Of a DNA stretch of 64,000 nucleotides, positions 49,331 through 59,601 are shown piece after piece. The notes under the pieces were generated by a model that was not told where the DNA came from, searched no databases, and saw only the letters and a list, made by a program, of their open reading frames with translations. This DNA is from Trichomonas vaginalis G3. Taxonomy: Eukaryota; Parabasalia; Trichomonadida; Trichomonadidae. Position 1 is the first letter of the stretch. Each line of letters begins with the position of its first letter. The stretch lies in assembly GCF_026262505.1 (NCBI RefSeq), contig NW_026529259.1, forward strand, positions 1 through 64,000, in the 5' to 3' direction. The position numbers and the translations under genes were made by a program.

Positions 49331-49579
49331 ATGAGTGACAACAAAGCAGTCAAGAGTCCAGACAATGAATATAAAAAGAAACTAAACAGAATTAAATCAA
49401 AAATATGCTATTACAAAAAGAAGCCACAATGCAGTGAGGTTGAAAACGATAAAGAAATAATCGAAAAATTAGAAACTTATCGTTCAATCATTAAACTGAG
49501 TGAAGCAAAAATAAAAGAATTTAATAGAATAAATAAATTGATTGGAAGAGATGAATTTTTAAACTCAATCCAAATTTAA
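49331..49579 (+). CDS. Small basic coiled-coil protein, 82 aa
   Basis: Starts MSDNKAVKSPDNEYKKKLNR, highly charged, helical (KEIIEKLETYRSIIKLSEAK). 19 bp after the integrase gene, preceded by TTTTTTTATTTCGTAAGAA. Its stop overlaps the convergent 54-residue gene by 4 bp. Function unknown. Confidence 0.6.
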   Translation: MSDNKAVKSPDNEYKKKLNRIKSKICYYKKKPQCSEVENDKEIIEKLETYRSIIKLSEAKIKEFNRINKLIGRDEFLNSIQI

Positions 49580-49740
49580 TTTTTATTCCTCTTCGACAAC
49601 ATCTCTCTTTCCATCATTACTGCATAACCACATTTTCTCAATTTTAGTGGTTTGTTATTTTTAACATGTTCTTGCATCATTTTTATCATTTCCTCCCTTG
49701 TTATGATTCGTGGTAAATTTTGAGCTTGTGGGGTATTCAT
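49576..49740 (-). CDS. Small basic protein, 54 aa
   Basis: ATG 49740 (MNTPQAQNLPRIITREEMIK), preceded on its strand by TTTTTATTTTTATCATAA, the element 3 promoter pattern, so likely real although short. Helical and basic (KNNKPLKLRKCGYAVMMERE). Overlaps the stop of the gene at 49331-49579. Function unknown. Confidence 0.5.
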   Translation of the reverse strand: MNTPQAQNLPRIITREEMIKMMQEHVKNNKPLKLRKCGYAVMMEREMLSKRNKN

Positions 49741-49779
49741 TTATGATAAAAATAAAAATTTAAATTATGCCGTTCTAAA

Positions 49780-50395
49780 GTTTGAGACAACATGACATTT
49801 TGACAACATCACAGGAGGAAGGCAGTTATGAATTATTTTTGAAGAACTGAAGGTGTCACCATGTCACCAGGTAATTTAACTCATGACATTTAGACAACAA
49901 CACAGGTTATTCAATAATTAATTATTTTTGAAGAACTGAAGGTGTCACCAGGTCACCATGTGTCACCAGGTCATTTAACTTCTTTTAAAAAATGAGACAA
50001 CATGACATTTTGACAACATCACAGGAGGAAGGTAGTTATGAATTATTTTTGAAGAACTGAAGGTGTCACCAGGTCACCATGTGTCACCAGGTCATTTAAC
50101 TTCTTTTAAAAAATGAGACAACATAACATTTTGACAACAACACAGGAGGAAGGCAGTTATGAATTATTTTTGAAGAACTCAAGGTGTCACCAGGTCACCA
50201 TGTGTCACCAGGTCATTTAACTTCTTTTAAAAAATGAGACAACATGACATTTTGACAACATCACAGGAGGAAGGTAGTTATGAATTATTTTTGAAGAACT
50301 GAAGGTGTCACCATGTCACCATGTCACCGGGTTATTTAACTTCTTTTAAAAAATGAGACAACATGACATTTTGACAACACAGGTACGAAAAAGAG
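49780..50395. repeat. Iteron-like ~90-120-bp repeats, left of primase-helicase (5 units)
   Basis: Units contain GAGACAACATGACATTTTGA, CAGGAGGAAGG, TTTTTGAAGAACTGAAGG and a closing set of direct sub-repeats GTCACCAGGTCACCATGTGT. The same repeats lie inverted at 52795-53668. The multiple GTCACC sites next to the replication gene suggest an origin. No ORF. Confidence 0.85.
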
Positions 50396-50423
50396 GAAGG
50401 CAAAAATAAATTCCAATCATACT

Positions 50424-52733
50424 TTATAAAGCATCATTTACAGGTATTTCATCGTCAGTAAATGAATCCTCATTATCGTTTGGTTCAACCTGTTTATATA
50501 ATCCTTTCATTTCTTCTTTCAAAACATAACACCATGTTTGTTTACCATCTATTCTTACCTGTTTCCTATCACATTTATCCTTAATGCTCATTTGGAAATT
50601 CTTGTCTTTCATGTCTGATGGTTTGCAGAATAGAGCATTTTTACACGTCATACCTGCACACAATTCATCATAATGTGTATTTATCCATACATCTAAAGGA
50701 TTTGTTGATAACTCGATTAAATCTTGTTTGGCTTCAGTCATCGGAATGATTCGTACATTAAATGATGAAAGGTCATATTGCATAAAATACGTCAGCAAAT
50801 TATCATAAAATTCCTTAGTGCATGAATCCATTAAATTCTTGAAGTAATCAAATTGACCCTTGAATTTACCATTAACTCTTAAAACTACGTATCTTCTGTC
50901 TCCAACTTCAATTTTGACAGGGTAGACGTTGTTAGTTACGAAAATGAAGTTTGCAACGTTCTGAGCAGTTCTTCTGGGTTGATTCTTTTCATTAATTCTA
51001 ATCTCATTATCCGTAATAATTGATTTCAAAGCGTTGAAGTTTGCGAGTCTGTCTTCACCTACATTCTTGAGTTCATTAAGTACAAGAAACATTTTATTTT
51101 CAACTACTGAGTTGAAATTACCCGTTAGCTCACTTATTTCAGTAATGTTTTTACATGAATAACCAGCGAGAAGTTCAGAAATAATGTCTGTAAATCTATT
51201 TTTACCTGTTCCCTGAAGTCCTTTCAAAATAATTGCTGTTTCATTCTTGATTCCAGGATGTTGAATCATTGATGCAATCCAGCCGAGAAGGTATTTATAC
51301 ACTTCATCGTTATTATCACAAATGGCTTCTTTAATGAAATCAATAAACATCTCAATTTTTGAGTAATCAGGCTTTTCAAGAATGTTGTATTTATAACCCT
51401 GAAACGTTGAGAAAACATCTGGGGAATCAGATTTAAAGCAAACACCCTTAACGGTTAATGAGGATAATTGATTTAGTAGTACATCCCATGCTGTTATGGT
51501 TTTACCTTCTTCTTTAAATAATTTAATCATTTTGAGTGACTCTTTCATGTTTGATTGAAGAACGAATGATATTTGATTCATTTTGTCGTGTATGTTGTAA
51601 TCTTTCTGAATGAAGTATTTATTTCCACAATCTACAAAACGGATTACACGTGATAAATCCTCAATTACTTCAGAACTGTTTTTATACTGATGATTTTCAG
51701 CCTTGCGTCTAATATCTGTTATCAAAAACGAGTCATCAAGTTTGATATCAAATGTTATTTTTGGCTTACGTAATAAAGGTAAAACATATTCATCATAATA
51801 TTCCTTTTGATAAAGTTTTAGAATCTTCACCAAAACAAATGGAGAAGTCATTAAATGTGCATATCTACCACGTGCTTTTTCAAAATTACTTTTAGCATTT
51901 TCTGTTAAACTGCAGAAATTATAAACGTTATCGTATGCTTCATTAATTAAATGATTAGGTAACGAATTAATTGCTTGAAACAGTGTGAATAATGTAACTT
52001 CTTTTTCTAAATTCATGTTTCCACCATCATTATGTACTTCAAAATCACAGATGCCATCGACTATGCTCTGGGCAAGTTTATCGTCAATGTTTACATCTTT
52101 GTTTTCATTCATGATAGTCTTTATTTCTTCGTTCTTCTGTTCAACTCTTACCTTAATATTCAAATCATTTAATATATCATTTACTGTTCTGGTTAATGTT
52201 GAATCATAACTTCCACGAATGAATGAGTATGTATTGATTGGTTCTGATGCATTTTTGCGAACTCTTGAATCAGCCATGACTACTAATGAACGCTTTGAAT
52301 CATCAATAGAAGTCATTATGTCAATATCATAATCATTGCAGGAATAACATTTAATCATTCTGTTCGAGGTTGAATAGAAGAAATTAGTGTTGCAATAAAT
52401 GTGAAGACCTCCTGATGCGGTTTTAACGATAACATCTTTATCCGAAAGTTTTGATAAAATGTCTTTTCTAACTGTTTCTTTAAGTTCATCATTGTATGAT
52501 TTATTGATATCAACATCTATAATCGTTAAATTTGAAATTTTATTTACTAATAAAGCTGTACCAGTTTTCCTTCCTCTTCCTCCATCATGTTTGAGGTAGT
52601 TATGTAAATCAATCTTGTTTTCACCAATTCTTTCGTTGAGGGCTTTAGTTTCTGCCACAACTAATTCCTCAGCTAATGAATCAATAACTTGTTCATCAGA
52701 AATGATATAGTTGCTGTTGTTTGTTGCTGTCAT
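50424..52733 (-). CDS. Primase-SF3 helicase (D5-like)
   Basis: 769 residues, intact. The N-terminal 200 residues look like an archaeo-eukaryotic primase/Prim-Pol: IIDVDINKSYND (acidic motif) and VKTASGGLHIYC (SGGxH motif), with a CYSCND pair. The middle region is D5_N-like. The C-terminal SF3 helicase has Walker A LKGLQGTGKNRF (about residue 500), the acidic NELKNVGEDR stretch, VANFIFVTNN and DRRYVVLRVNG. Such proteins start replication and unwind DNA in large DNA viruses and Mavericks' relatives. Repeat blocks lie on both sides. A winged-helix-like end (YKQVEPNDNEDSFTDDEIPV) is acidic. Confidence 0.87.
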   Translation of the reverse strand: MTATNNSNYIISDEQVIDSLAEELVVAETKALNERIGENKIDLHNYLKHDGGRGRKTGTALLVNKISNLTIIDVDINKSYNDELKETVRKDILSKLSDKDVIVKTASGGLHIYCNTNFFYSTSNRMIKCYSCNDYDIDIMTSIDDSKRSLVVMADSRVRKNASEPINTYSFIRGSYDSTLTRTVNDILNDLNIKVRVEQKNEEIKTIMNENKDVNIDDKLAQSIVDGICDFEVHNDGGNMNLEKEVTLFTLFQAINSLPNHLINEAYDNVYNFCSLTENAKSNFEKARGRYAHLMTSPFVLVKILKLYQKEYYDEYVLPLLRKPKITFDIKLDDSFLITDIRRKAENHQYKNSSEVIEDLSRVIRFVDCGNKYFIQKDYNIHDKMNQISFVLQSNMKESLKMIKLFKEEGKTITAWDVLLNQLSSLTVKGVCFKSDSPDVFSTFQGYKYNILEKPDYSKIEMFIDFIKEAICDNNDEVYKYLLGWIASMIQHPGIKNETAIILKGLQGTGKNRFTDIISELLAGYSCKNITEISELTGNFNSVVENKMFLVLNELKNVGEDRLANFNALKSIITDNEIRINEKNQPRRTAQNVANFIFVTNNVYPVKIEVGDRRYVVLRVNGKFKGQFDYFKNLMDSCTKEFYDNLLTYFMQYDLSSFNVRIIPMTEAKQDLIELSTNPLDVWINTHYDELCAGMTCKNALFCKPSDMKDKNFQMSIKDKCDRKQVRIDGKQTWCYVLKEEMKGLYKQVEPNDNEDSFTDDEIPVNDAL

Positions 52734-52794
52734 TTATATAGGAATAAAAAATAAAAATAATTTTAAAACTAACTTTATTTTTGGACTACATCAA

Positions 52795-53668
52795 ATTTTC
52801 GTAAATGTTGTCAAAATGTCATGTTGTCTCATTTTTTCAGAGAAGTTAAATGACCTTGTGACCTGGTGACATGGTGACACCTTCAGTTCTTCAAAAATAA
52901 TTAATTATTGAATGACCTGTGTTGTTGTCAAAATGTCATGTTGTCTCATTTTTTAAAAGAAGTTAAATAACCTGGTGACACATGGTGACCTGGTGACACC
53001 TTCAGTTCTTCAAAAATAATTAATTATTGAATAACCTGTGTTGTTGTCTAAATGTCATGAGTTAAATAACCGGGTGACATGGTGACACCTTCAGTTCTTC
53101 AAAAATAATTCATAACTACCTTCCTCCTGTGATGTTGTCAAAATGTCATGTTGTCTCATTTTTTCAGAGAAGTTAAATGACCTGGTGACACATGGTGACC
53201 TGGTGACACCTTCAGTTCTTCAAAAATAATTAATTATTGAATAACCTGTGTTGTTGTCTAAATGTCATGAGTTAAATTACCTGGTGACATGGTGACACCT
53301 TCAGTTCTTCAAAAATAATTCATAACTGCCTTCCTCCTGTGTTGTTGTCAAAATGTCATGTTGTCTCATTTTTTCAGAGAAGTTAAATGACCTGGTGACA
53401 CATGGTGACCTGGTGACACCTTCAGTTCTTCAAAAATAATTAATTATTGAATAACCTGTGTTGTTGTCTAAATGTCATGAGTTAAATTACCTGGTGACAT
53501 GGTGACACCTTCAGTTCTTCAAAAATAATTCATAACTACCTTCCTCCTGTGTTGTTGTCAAAATGTCATGTTGTCTCATTTTTTCAGAGAAGTTAAATGA
53601 CCTGGTGACACATGGTGACCTGGTGACACCTTCAGTTCTTCAAAAATAATTAATTATTGAATAACCTG
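52795..53668. repeat. Iteron-like repeats, right of primase-helicase (8 units, inverted)
   Basis: Reverse complement of the left block: GGTGACCTGGTGACACC, CTTCAGTTCTTCAAAAATAA and CAAAATGTCATGTTGTCTCA, repeated eight times, alternating two unit lengths (about 90 and 120 bp). Starts 60 bp upstream of the primase-helicase ATG, so it also overlaps its promoter region. Confidence 0.85.
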
Positions 53669-53754
53669 AAACCATTAACATAAACATATATTTCTGCAGT
53701 TCATCCATTACTTCATTACCTAATTAATTACAGACATAAAATATATTTAGTTCA

Positions 53755-53818
53755 TTCAATAAATGCGGTAAGCCTGCAAAGTAGGCTCAAGCACATTCAA
53801 TAAATGCGGTACCATGCG
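53755..53818. repeat. 18-bp direct repeat at the fibre gene end
   Basis: CATTCAATAAATGCGGTA occurs at 53755 and again at 53794, covering the last codons and stop of the fibre gene. Between them lies a small hairpin (GCCTGC/GTAGGC). Probably a small local duplication. Confidence 0.55.
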
Positions 53819-55852
53819 AATACAGTCATAAATGGTGGCATATAATCTTCACCCGAGCCTGTTGGATTTGTTGTGAAAGTGTGTGAATGATTTCCTGTGG
53901 TTCCACAGAAAATACCTGCGCTTGAATCTACTGGGTCACTTGAAATATCATATCTATTCATTCCCTGTCTATCCGAACCTGCTGCAAGATTTGTATAACC
54001 TCTTTTTGTTATTGAATGTGAATGACTACCTGTTGTGTTTGTAGTTCCTGTGTGAGTGTGTGATGGAAGGTTTGCTTCTTTAATTTTCTTTGAACCTCCT
54101 GTTTCCTTTGAACTATTAGCACAATAGAGGAATTTGTCTACAATCTGTTCCCACACACCAAAACCTAAAACTTTTGAAGGATTTGTTGAGTTCATTGACG
54201 TATAAATAGAACCAATGGGGTAAATCATCTCAAGAATTGTATTTAATCCATTATGAATATTGAATTTATTATATAATATTGAATTTGGGTGAGTATTTAA
54301 AACTGGTCTTGTTATCAATATTAACGTATTATTTTTGAAAATTGCTTTTCTAACATCTTGAAATTTTGTGATTTCAGACCAGTTTCTTCCATCACTACTG
54401 ATATTTACTAAATCACCACATCCTAAAGCAATGAAATACCCATCAATATAAAATAAATTTGTAAATCTATAATTTTGAGTAAATTTTGGAGTGAATGAAT
54501 AAACCAATTCCCAATTTGATAAATCCTGTGATAAATAAATATGTCTGTTATAACTTACAGGATATGAATAGACCATTTCACCTGAAACGAGAACATAAAC
54601 ATTTGATCCATAACATAAAGCTTCAATGTCTCCATCAGCGCTTGAAAAATTTGTTCAAATTGACCTTGTGATATTGAAAGATGATCTATAAATTTTATCA
54701 TTTTGTAGGATAAAATACATGTTGTTAATGTAATACCACTTACTTGTATAATCAATTTTCAAATCTGATGACATCATACTAAACATATAATAATTTATCC
54801 CATCCTCACTAATGAAAATTTGATTGACTTCATAAATTAGTACCCATTTATTATTAACGCATCTAATAGGATTATTTGAATATTTAAATTTAGCATCTTG
54901 ATTTAAATTACATTTGAACCATTGGATACAATCGAATGAATAACAAGGGCAAAAATCATCTTCAACCGTTATCATCCCCATAAATTTACCGTTATTATAT
55001 TCAACATATAAAATTCTTGGATTAATGATTGACTTTCGTGTATCAGGATTCAAAACAGATGGAGTAAATGATTCATAGTTTTTAAAATCATTTGTTTTAA
55101 AATAATAAAGCACTCCATCTGTATAAAATAAATACATGGTCACTCCATCGAAACATATCCATTCAAAAGAATCTATATCAAAGGTTTTATCTGATGATTT
55201 CATAAAATTTAAAAATGGCGGAGTAAAATAGACCTCTGATTGTTTTATTTCTTCATTAACATAAGTTTTATCTGCTTTCTTCTCTAACTCATCGTTAACA
55301 TATTCCTTATCCGCTTTCTTCTCTAACTCATCGTTAACATATTCCTTATCCGCTTTAAGGTCTAAACATCCTGAAACCCATCCTGTATCGGCTTTAACTT
55401 TAAAAGTCTCAAATGTCCATTCATGATACCATTCAACCCTTTCTTTAATTTCATTATCTTTTTCATCAACATAAACCAAATTTGCCTTCTTCATTATGTC
55501 GTTTAGGAAACCTTTTATGAATTCCTCATTTAAATTAAATCTTCCAATCTTCAAAACTTTAGGAAATGCATTTAATGCGTAATATCTTTGTTCTTCTGGT
55601 GGAATTGATGTTATATCATCCGTTATACCTTTAATTTTTAGAATTCATAAATAAAATTTCTTTTATATTTGATATCACTGCACCACCCTTGCAAACGAAT
55701 TCGAAATGGTCATTTTTCAATACTATCTCCAAATCTCCATATTTCAACCTTTGCGTTTGTTCTGCCGTCTTTGAATTATATGCATATATGGCGTATGTAA
55801 TGGTCTGAGGGACCTGGGTGCTTTGTGCCTTAAGTTGTTGTGGTTTAATCAT
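53797..55852 (-). pseudogene. Phage-tail-like fibre with Asp-box segment and collar domain, frameshifted
   Basis: ATG 55852 (MIKPQQLKAQSTQVPQTITY) opens an N-terminal domain. A shift near 55635 leads into 54655-55554: KADKEYVNDELEK repeats, then strands with Asp-box-like motifs (YSFDCIQW, ISEDGINY). Another shift near 54650 leads to 53797-54576: LSQDLSNW, SSDGRNW, then the collar region YPIGSIYTSMNST, FGVWEQIVDKFLY, LPSHTHTG, several His-Ser-His loops and YMPPFMTVFAWYR. The repeated S.DG.nW motifs suggest a BNR/sialidase-like beta-propeller. About 680 residues. Attachment to a glycan or particle surface is inferred. The coil region is nearly identical in DNA to element 2. Confidence 0.8.
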
Positions 55853-55876
55853 TTATTATGATTTAAAAATAAATAT

Positions 55877-56584
55877 TTAATCCGTTATCTCATCACCTAT
55901 TTTTTCTATTTGAAATTGCCATAATATTTCATTCATGAATTCTAAATCACAATCAAATAGGTCAGTTACTCTAAATTTAATATTTGATAAATCTTTTGAA
56001 TGAAGAATAAATGAATTCCCGGATAATTGAAACGGATATGATAAAGAAAATATGTTTAAGTTGATGGATAAAATGTTTTGTATTGATGGGTAAGAGTTAG
56101 GGTCTAATGTTTGATGTGAAAATCTCATTGGGGTATTAACTTTATCACATTTGATTAAAATGAAATTGGAACCAGTGTCAGAATACAAAACATCCCCAAC
56201 ATCTTTTTCAAAATTTAATATCCCCAACAATGAACGAAAATGAGGAGTACAAAATTTAATTTTCAGTGGGAATTTAATAAGGTTATTTATTTCATCAAGT
56301 TCAAAAAGTTTATCAGGTTTTGATTTAAAATTTTCTTCATACCATACGATAAATGATTCATTTAAATAACTTAAAATCATGTTAATATCCCATTTCGCTA
56401 TCACATTATTTATATACATATCATACGTTTTCATGGTCATCTTTAATAAATGATATATAATCTGAAGGTCTAAAAGAATGGGATTAAATTTACCACTCAC
56501 AGAAACGAGAGTAACATTATAAATTCCGCTAACTGTTAAATTTAATTCACAGCTATTATTCGAAATAATATTGATAATTGACAT
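55877..56584 (-). CDS. Penton-like minor capsid candidate, 235 aa
   Basis: Intact. Beta-rich: MSIINIISNNSCELNLTVSG, YNVTLVSVSGKFNPILL, SNFILIKCDKV, LNIFSLSYPFQLSGNSF, and a closing NIKFRVTDLFDCDLEF followed by ILWQFQIEKI. The N-terminal strand pair and the final F-R-v-t-D...W-F-I pattern fit penton-type single jelly-roll proteins of Mavericks. Same relative position as the candidate at 30612-31400 of element 2. Structure prediction would decide. Confidence 0.5.
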   Translation of the reverse strand: MSIINIISNNSCELNLTVSGIYNVTLVSVSGKFNPILLDLQIIYHLLKMTMKTYDMYINNVIAKWDINMILSYLNESFIVWYEENFKSKPDKLFELDEINNLIKFPLKIKFCTPHFRSLLGILNFEKDVGDVLYSDTGSNFILIKCDKVNTPMRFSHQTLDPNSYPSIQNILSINLNIFSLSYPFQLSGNSFILHSKDLSNIKFRVTDLFDCDLEFMNEILWQFQIEKIGDEITD

Positions 56585-56604
56585 TTTTATTACGATTAAA
56601 AAAT

Positions 56605-57082
56605 ATGGTAAAGCGTTATTTCCAGTGATAAATAAAACTAGGATAAGATTACCTCAAGAATTCATAAATTCAACGAATAAGAAATTCATTCATGTTATAA
56701 ATTTTAGTGTTTTCAGAAAATATGAGTCAATGTCATATTCATCATCGGTTATATTTCACTTCATTCAAATTTAGTTCAATCAAACCCATATAATGACCAT
56801 TTCATAAGATTTTCAGATGGTATTAAAAATGTAATTGATAGATTAAAATATGAACAGATTGACAATATCGAATTTTTGGAATTTTGGTTTAAATATCCTG
56901 ATGGAAAAAAGATTAAAGTTAAAGATAAAGCTGATACTATAACAAAAACAATTACAATGACCGATCCAGATAGTGGGGAACAAAAAGAAATAAAACAAAC
57001 GATAGAAACTGGTGAAAGGTCAATTATTATTGATTATGATTCAAAGGATTATTATTCAATAATGTTAATGCTTGAATATTAA
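56605..57082 (+). pseudogene. Unknown element 3 protein (~158 aa), frameshifted
   Basis: ATG 56605 (MVKRYF) falls out of frame within a few codons. The next piece (KTRIRLPQEFINSTNKKFIH) is in a second frame, and from about 56760 the third piece (ending at 57082, with FWFKYPDGKKIKVKDKADTI) continues in another. Stop overlaps the convergent SCCG gene by 4 bp. No family recognised. Confidence 0.5.
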
Positions 57083-57423
57083 ATGGCCTTAACAAAGAAT
57101 TTTTCAAGTGATATTTTATATTCATCAACTATTTTATTATAAATATCATTATATGTTAAATGAAGTTCAGTTGTTGTTCCGTTCTTTGATATCTTAATTG
57201 TGCTAATATCCTTTATAGGATTTATTTTTGCAACTGTTCCGCAGCATGAAACCTCATCATCTATGAAAAATTGAATCTTAACGTCTGAATCTTGAACATC
57301 ACAAAGAATGGCGATAATGTGAATTAATGATTCATAAGGTAAAATAATTAAACCGGATTGGTCAATTAAATTTATTATTGAATCATAAATTATTAATTAT
57401 ATTATATCACGGTAAATTTTCAT
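57079..57423 (-). pseudogene. SCCG-motif protein with an in-frame TAA at codon 9
   Basis: From ATG 57423 the frame runs to 57079 with a single internal TAA (codon 9). The rest has VSCCGTVAKINPIKDIS and TTTELHLTYNDIYNKIVDEY, matching the C-terminal half of the element 2 gene at 31648-32231 (ISCCGVSYN, then a Leu-rich and a DVIKIFDDHNIS segment). So the family is common to both elements. Broken by the stop, or perhaps started later. Confidence 0.55.
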
Positions 57424-57440
57424 TAATTCAGAATTAATGT

Positions 57441-57740
57441 CTATTTATATGGGTTATCAAGAGGTGAAGGGTATGTTGGATAAGTGGGAATTTCAACAGG
57501 TTCTTTACCGGGTTCAGATAAAATGATTGGGTCTCCATTCTCATGGTTTTCTTCATTCTCTTCATTCTTCGGTAAGTCACGAGTTAATAAATTTGGTTGA
57601 GTTGCTGACCTTGTTAATTCAGGACTAACATTAACTTTAACATTTTGAATAATTCGTGATTTATCATCATTTACGTTATAACCAACCGTAATCTCTGCTT
57701 TTGCGTTAGTGTTCTTTTGACTTGTGAAACGTCTTCTCAT
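57441..57740 (-). CDS. Unknown disordered protein, 99 aa
   Basis: MRRRFTSQKNTNAKAEITVG, then a beta-like stretch, a Glu/Asn-rich part and a Pro/Tyr tail (IPTYPTYPSPLDNPY). Occupies the place of the N-terminal half of the Cys-rich gene of element 2, so it may be the corresponding half here as a separate gene. Promoter TTTTTTTATTCAATTATAA before ATG 57740. Confidence 0.5.
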   Translation of the reverse strand: MRRRFTSQKNTNAKAEITVGYNVNDDKSRIIQNVKVNVSPELTRSATQPNLLTRDLPKNEENEENHENGDPIILSEPGKEPVEIPTYPTYPSPLDNPYK

Positions 57741-57823
57741 TTATAATTGAATAAAAAAAGAAAAATATATTTAAAGTTTTATTTAGTTGTTACGGTAATA
57801 TCCCAAGGTTCATCATTGTTTGC

Positions 57824-58726
57824 TTATACTTTCTTTGTAACTGCACCAATTATGTTATTGATATTGCTTTGAGTTTCTTCCAGTCTTATTTTATCATTTA
57901 CAATATCTTTAATCATTTCATTACATGCATTCTTAAAACCATCTGATTTTTCTAATTTACGTCTATCACTTTCTTTAATTAAATCAAAGTTATAACCTTG
58001 TTGAGAATAAAGTGGTTTCTTTATCAATTCCTTGAACGCTTCTGAAAGTGAAGATGAAGAAATTCTTGCCACTTGAATTGGTTTAAATTCTGCTTTCATT
58101 GCTTCTTTCTGTTCATTGAACACTGGATCGAATAAAGCAACTTTAAAGAATTTCTTAGCTGGAATTTCAGGTCTAATATTTGCATATTGACCATCAAACT
58201 GATTAACATATCGTGGTAATCCATCCGGTCCCTCTTCAACAGCATTTAATTTTCATTGAAATAAGAATATGGAATTAAGATGGTATGAATACATTGGACC
58301 ATTTTCACCTTCTCCAATGTATTGTTTAAACAGCTTTTCCATTTTCATCAAATTCATAGGATAACGTTCATTATATGCTTTACGTTTAGGATAATCAGAT
58401 ATAGTTAATTTATAACCATTTATGACTTTAATATTACCTTGACCATCAGTAACGAAAACTTCATTTATACCATCAGGCTTTCCATTTGGACCCGTAATGT
58501 CTGCTTCATGTGCTTCCCAATTTGGTCCATGACGTTTGGCATATGCTTGAGCTTCTGGTAATGTTAAAACGTTTCTCATTTGTTTAACATCTTTTTGAAG
58601 ACCAGCAACAATATGAACTAATTCTTTCATTCCATCTGGAACTTTCATAGTTCTATTATAATATGCACCCTTTTTGTTTGTCCCTTTTTTTAATGGAACC
58701 TGTAGAAGATTTGCTATTTCTGTCAT
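57824..58726 (-). pseudogene. Conserved-looking Maverick protein (~300 aa), one frameshift
   Basis: Two pieces, 58253-58726 and 57824-58123, with linking sequence in another frame (PRYVNQFDGQYANIRPEIPA). The N-terminal half has the dense motif [20 protein letters not shown] followed by [17 protein letters not shown], which looks like a conserved structural domain. The C-terminal half is helical. I suspect a known Maverick virion gene but cannot name it. Confidence 0.58.
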
Positions 58727-58756
58727 GTTTAATTATAAATAAAAAATAAAAATTAA

Positions 58757-59577
58757 TTATAAAAAGTTAATCAAATTTAACACTCCTTTATTTAAATCAA
58801 CTATTATTTTTCCATGTTCACCTAATTGTTGATATTGTGTGTAAAGTTCATTAATGCTCATTGGTAAATTCACTTGATAAAGCATAACGTTCAACTGTTG
58901 ACGACTAAACCCACTGAAAATGAAAAGGGTTGATAGATTTGATTTAATGTTTGTGCTTAATGCTTTGAAGTATTGAACAGCCATGAAGAATGAACACTGA
59001 ATGTGTCGACATTGAGTTAATAATTGATTAAATATGATTTCTCATTTGTTATTAGTTTTGATTTCACTGCATCATCTAGAAAAATTAGTGAATGCAAAAA
59101 TTCTCTATCAAAATTGAAATAGAAAGTGTTTCAAATAATTCATCCCGTTGTTTATCAATAATTTTATCCTCTAATCCTTGCTTCTTGATTGTATTATATA
59201 ATTCTTTATACATTAAAAAGTTTTTTAAATAATCTTCTGCTTCTTCTTGTGATAAATAAATAATTGGAATTTTGATTAAATGCTTTAAAGATTCAAATGT
59301 ATCATCTGAAGGTGAACCTGAACGGTTGATATAAATTAACACATGTGAATGGGGGAAGTGTTAGCAATAATGATAATTTGTTTTAATATCGTTAATGTTT
59401 TACCTTTATTTTGTTTACCAATTGCTGCAGTGATTGAATTTAAGTAACATTCAGAATATGGAATTTCATTAATTTTTCCTTAGATAGAGCATTTCTATTA
59501 TCACTCAATGCTTCATTAATCATATCATCTATGTAGGTATTATATACTCCTGCTAATTCTTCAGAATTTAAATCCAT
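58757..59577 (-). pseudogene. Packaging ATPase (FtsK/HerA type), frameshifted
   Basis: ATG 59577 (MDLNSEELAGVYNTYIDDMI). A frame slip near 59480 is followed by AAIGKQNKGKTLTILKQ (Walker A), then IYINRSGSPSDDTFES (59085-59342), another slip, SLIFLDDAV (Walker B) near 59075, and an open C-terminal 75 codons (58757-58984) with SGFSRQQLNVMLYQVN. Length of about 275 residues and neighbours (capsid upstream) fit the Maverick packaging ATPase. Very diverged from the element 2 enzyme. Confidence 0.78.
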
Positions 59578-59601
59578 TTAATCAAAAATAAATTTATAAT
59601 T

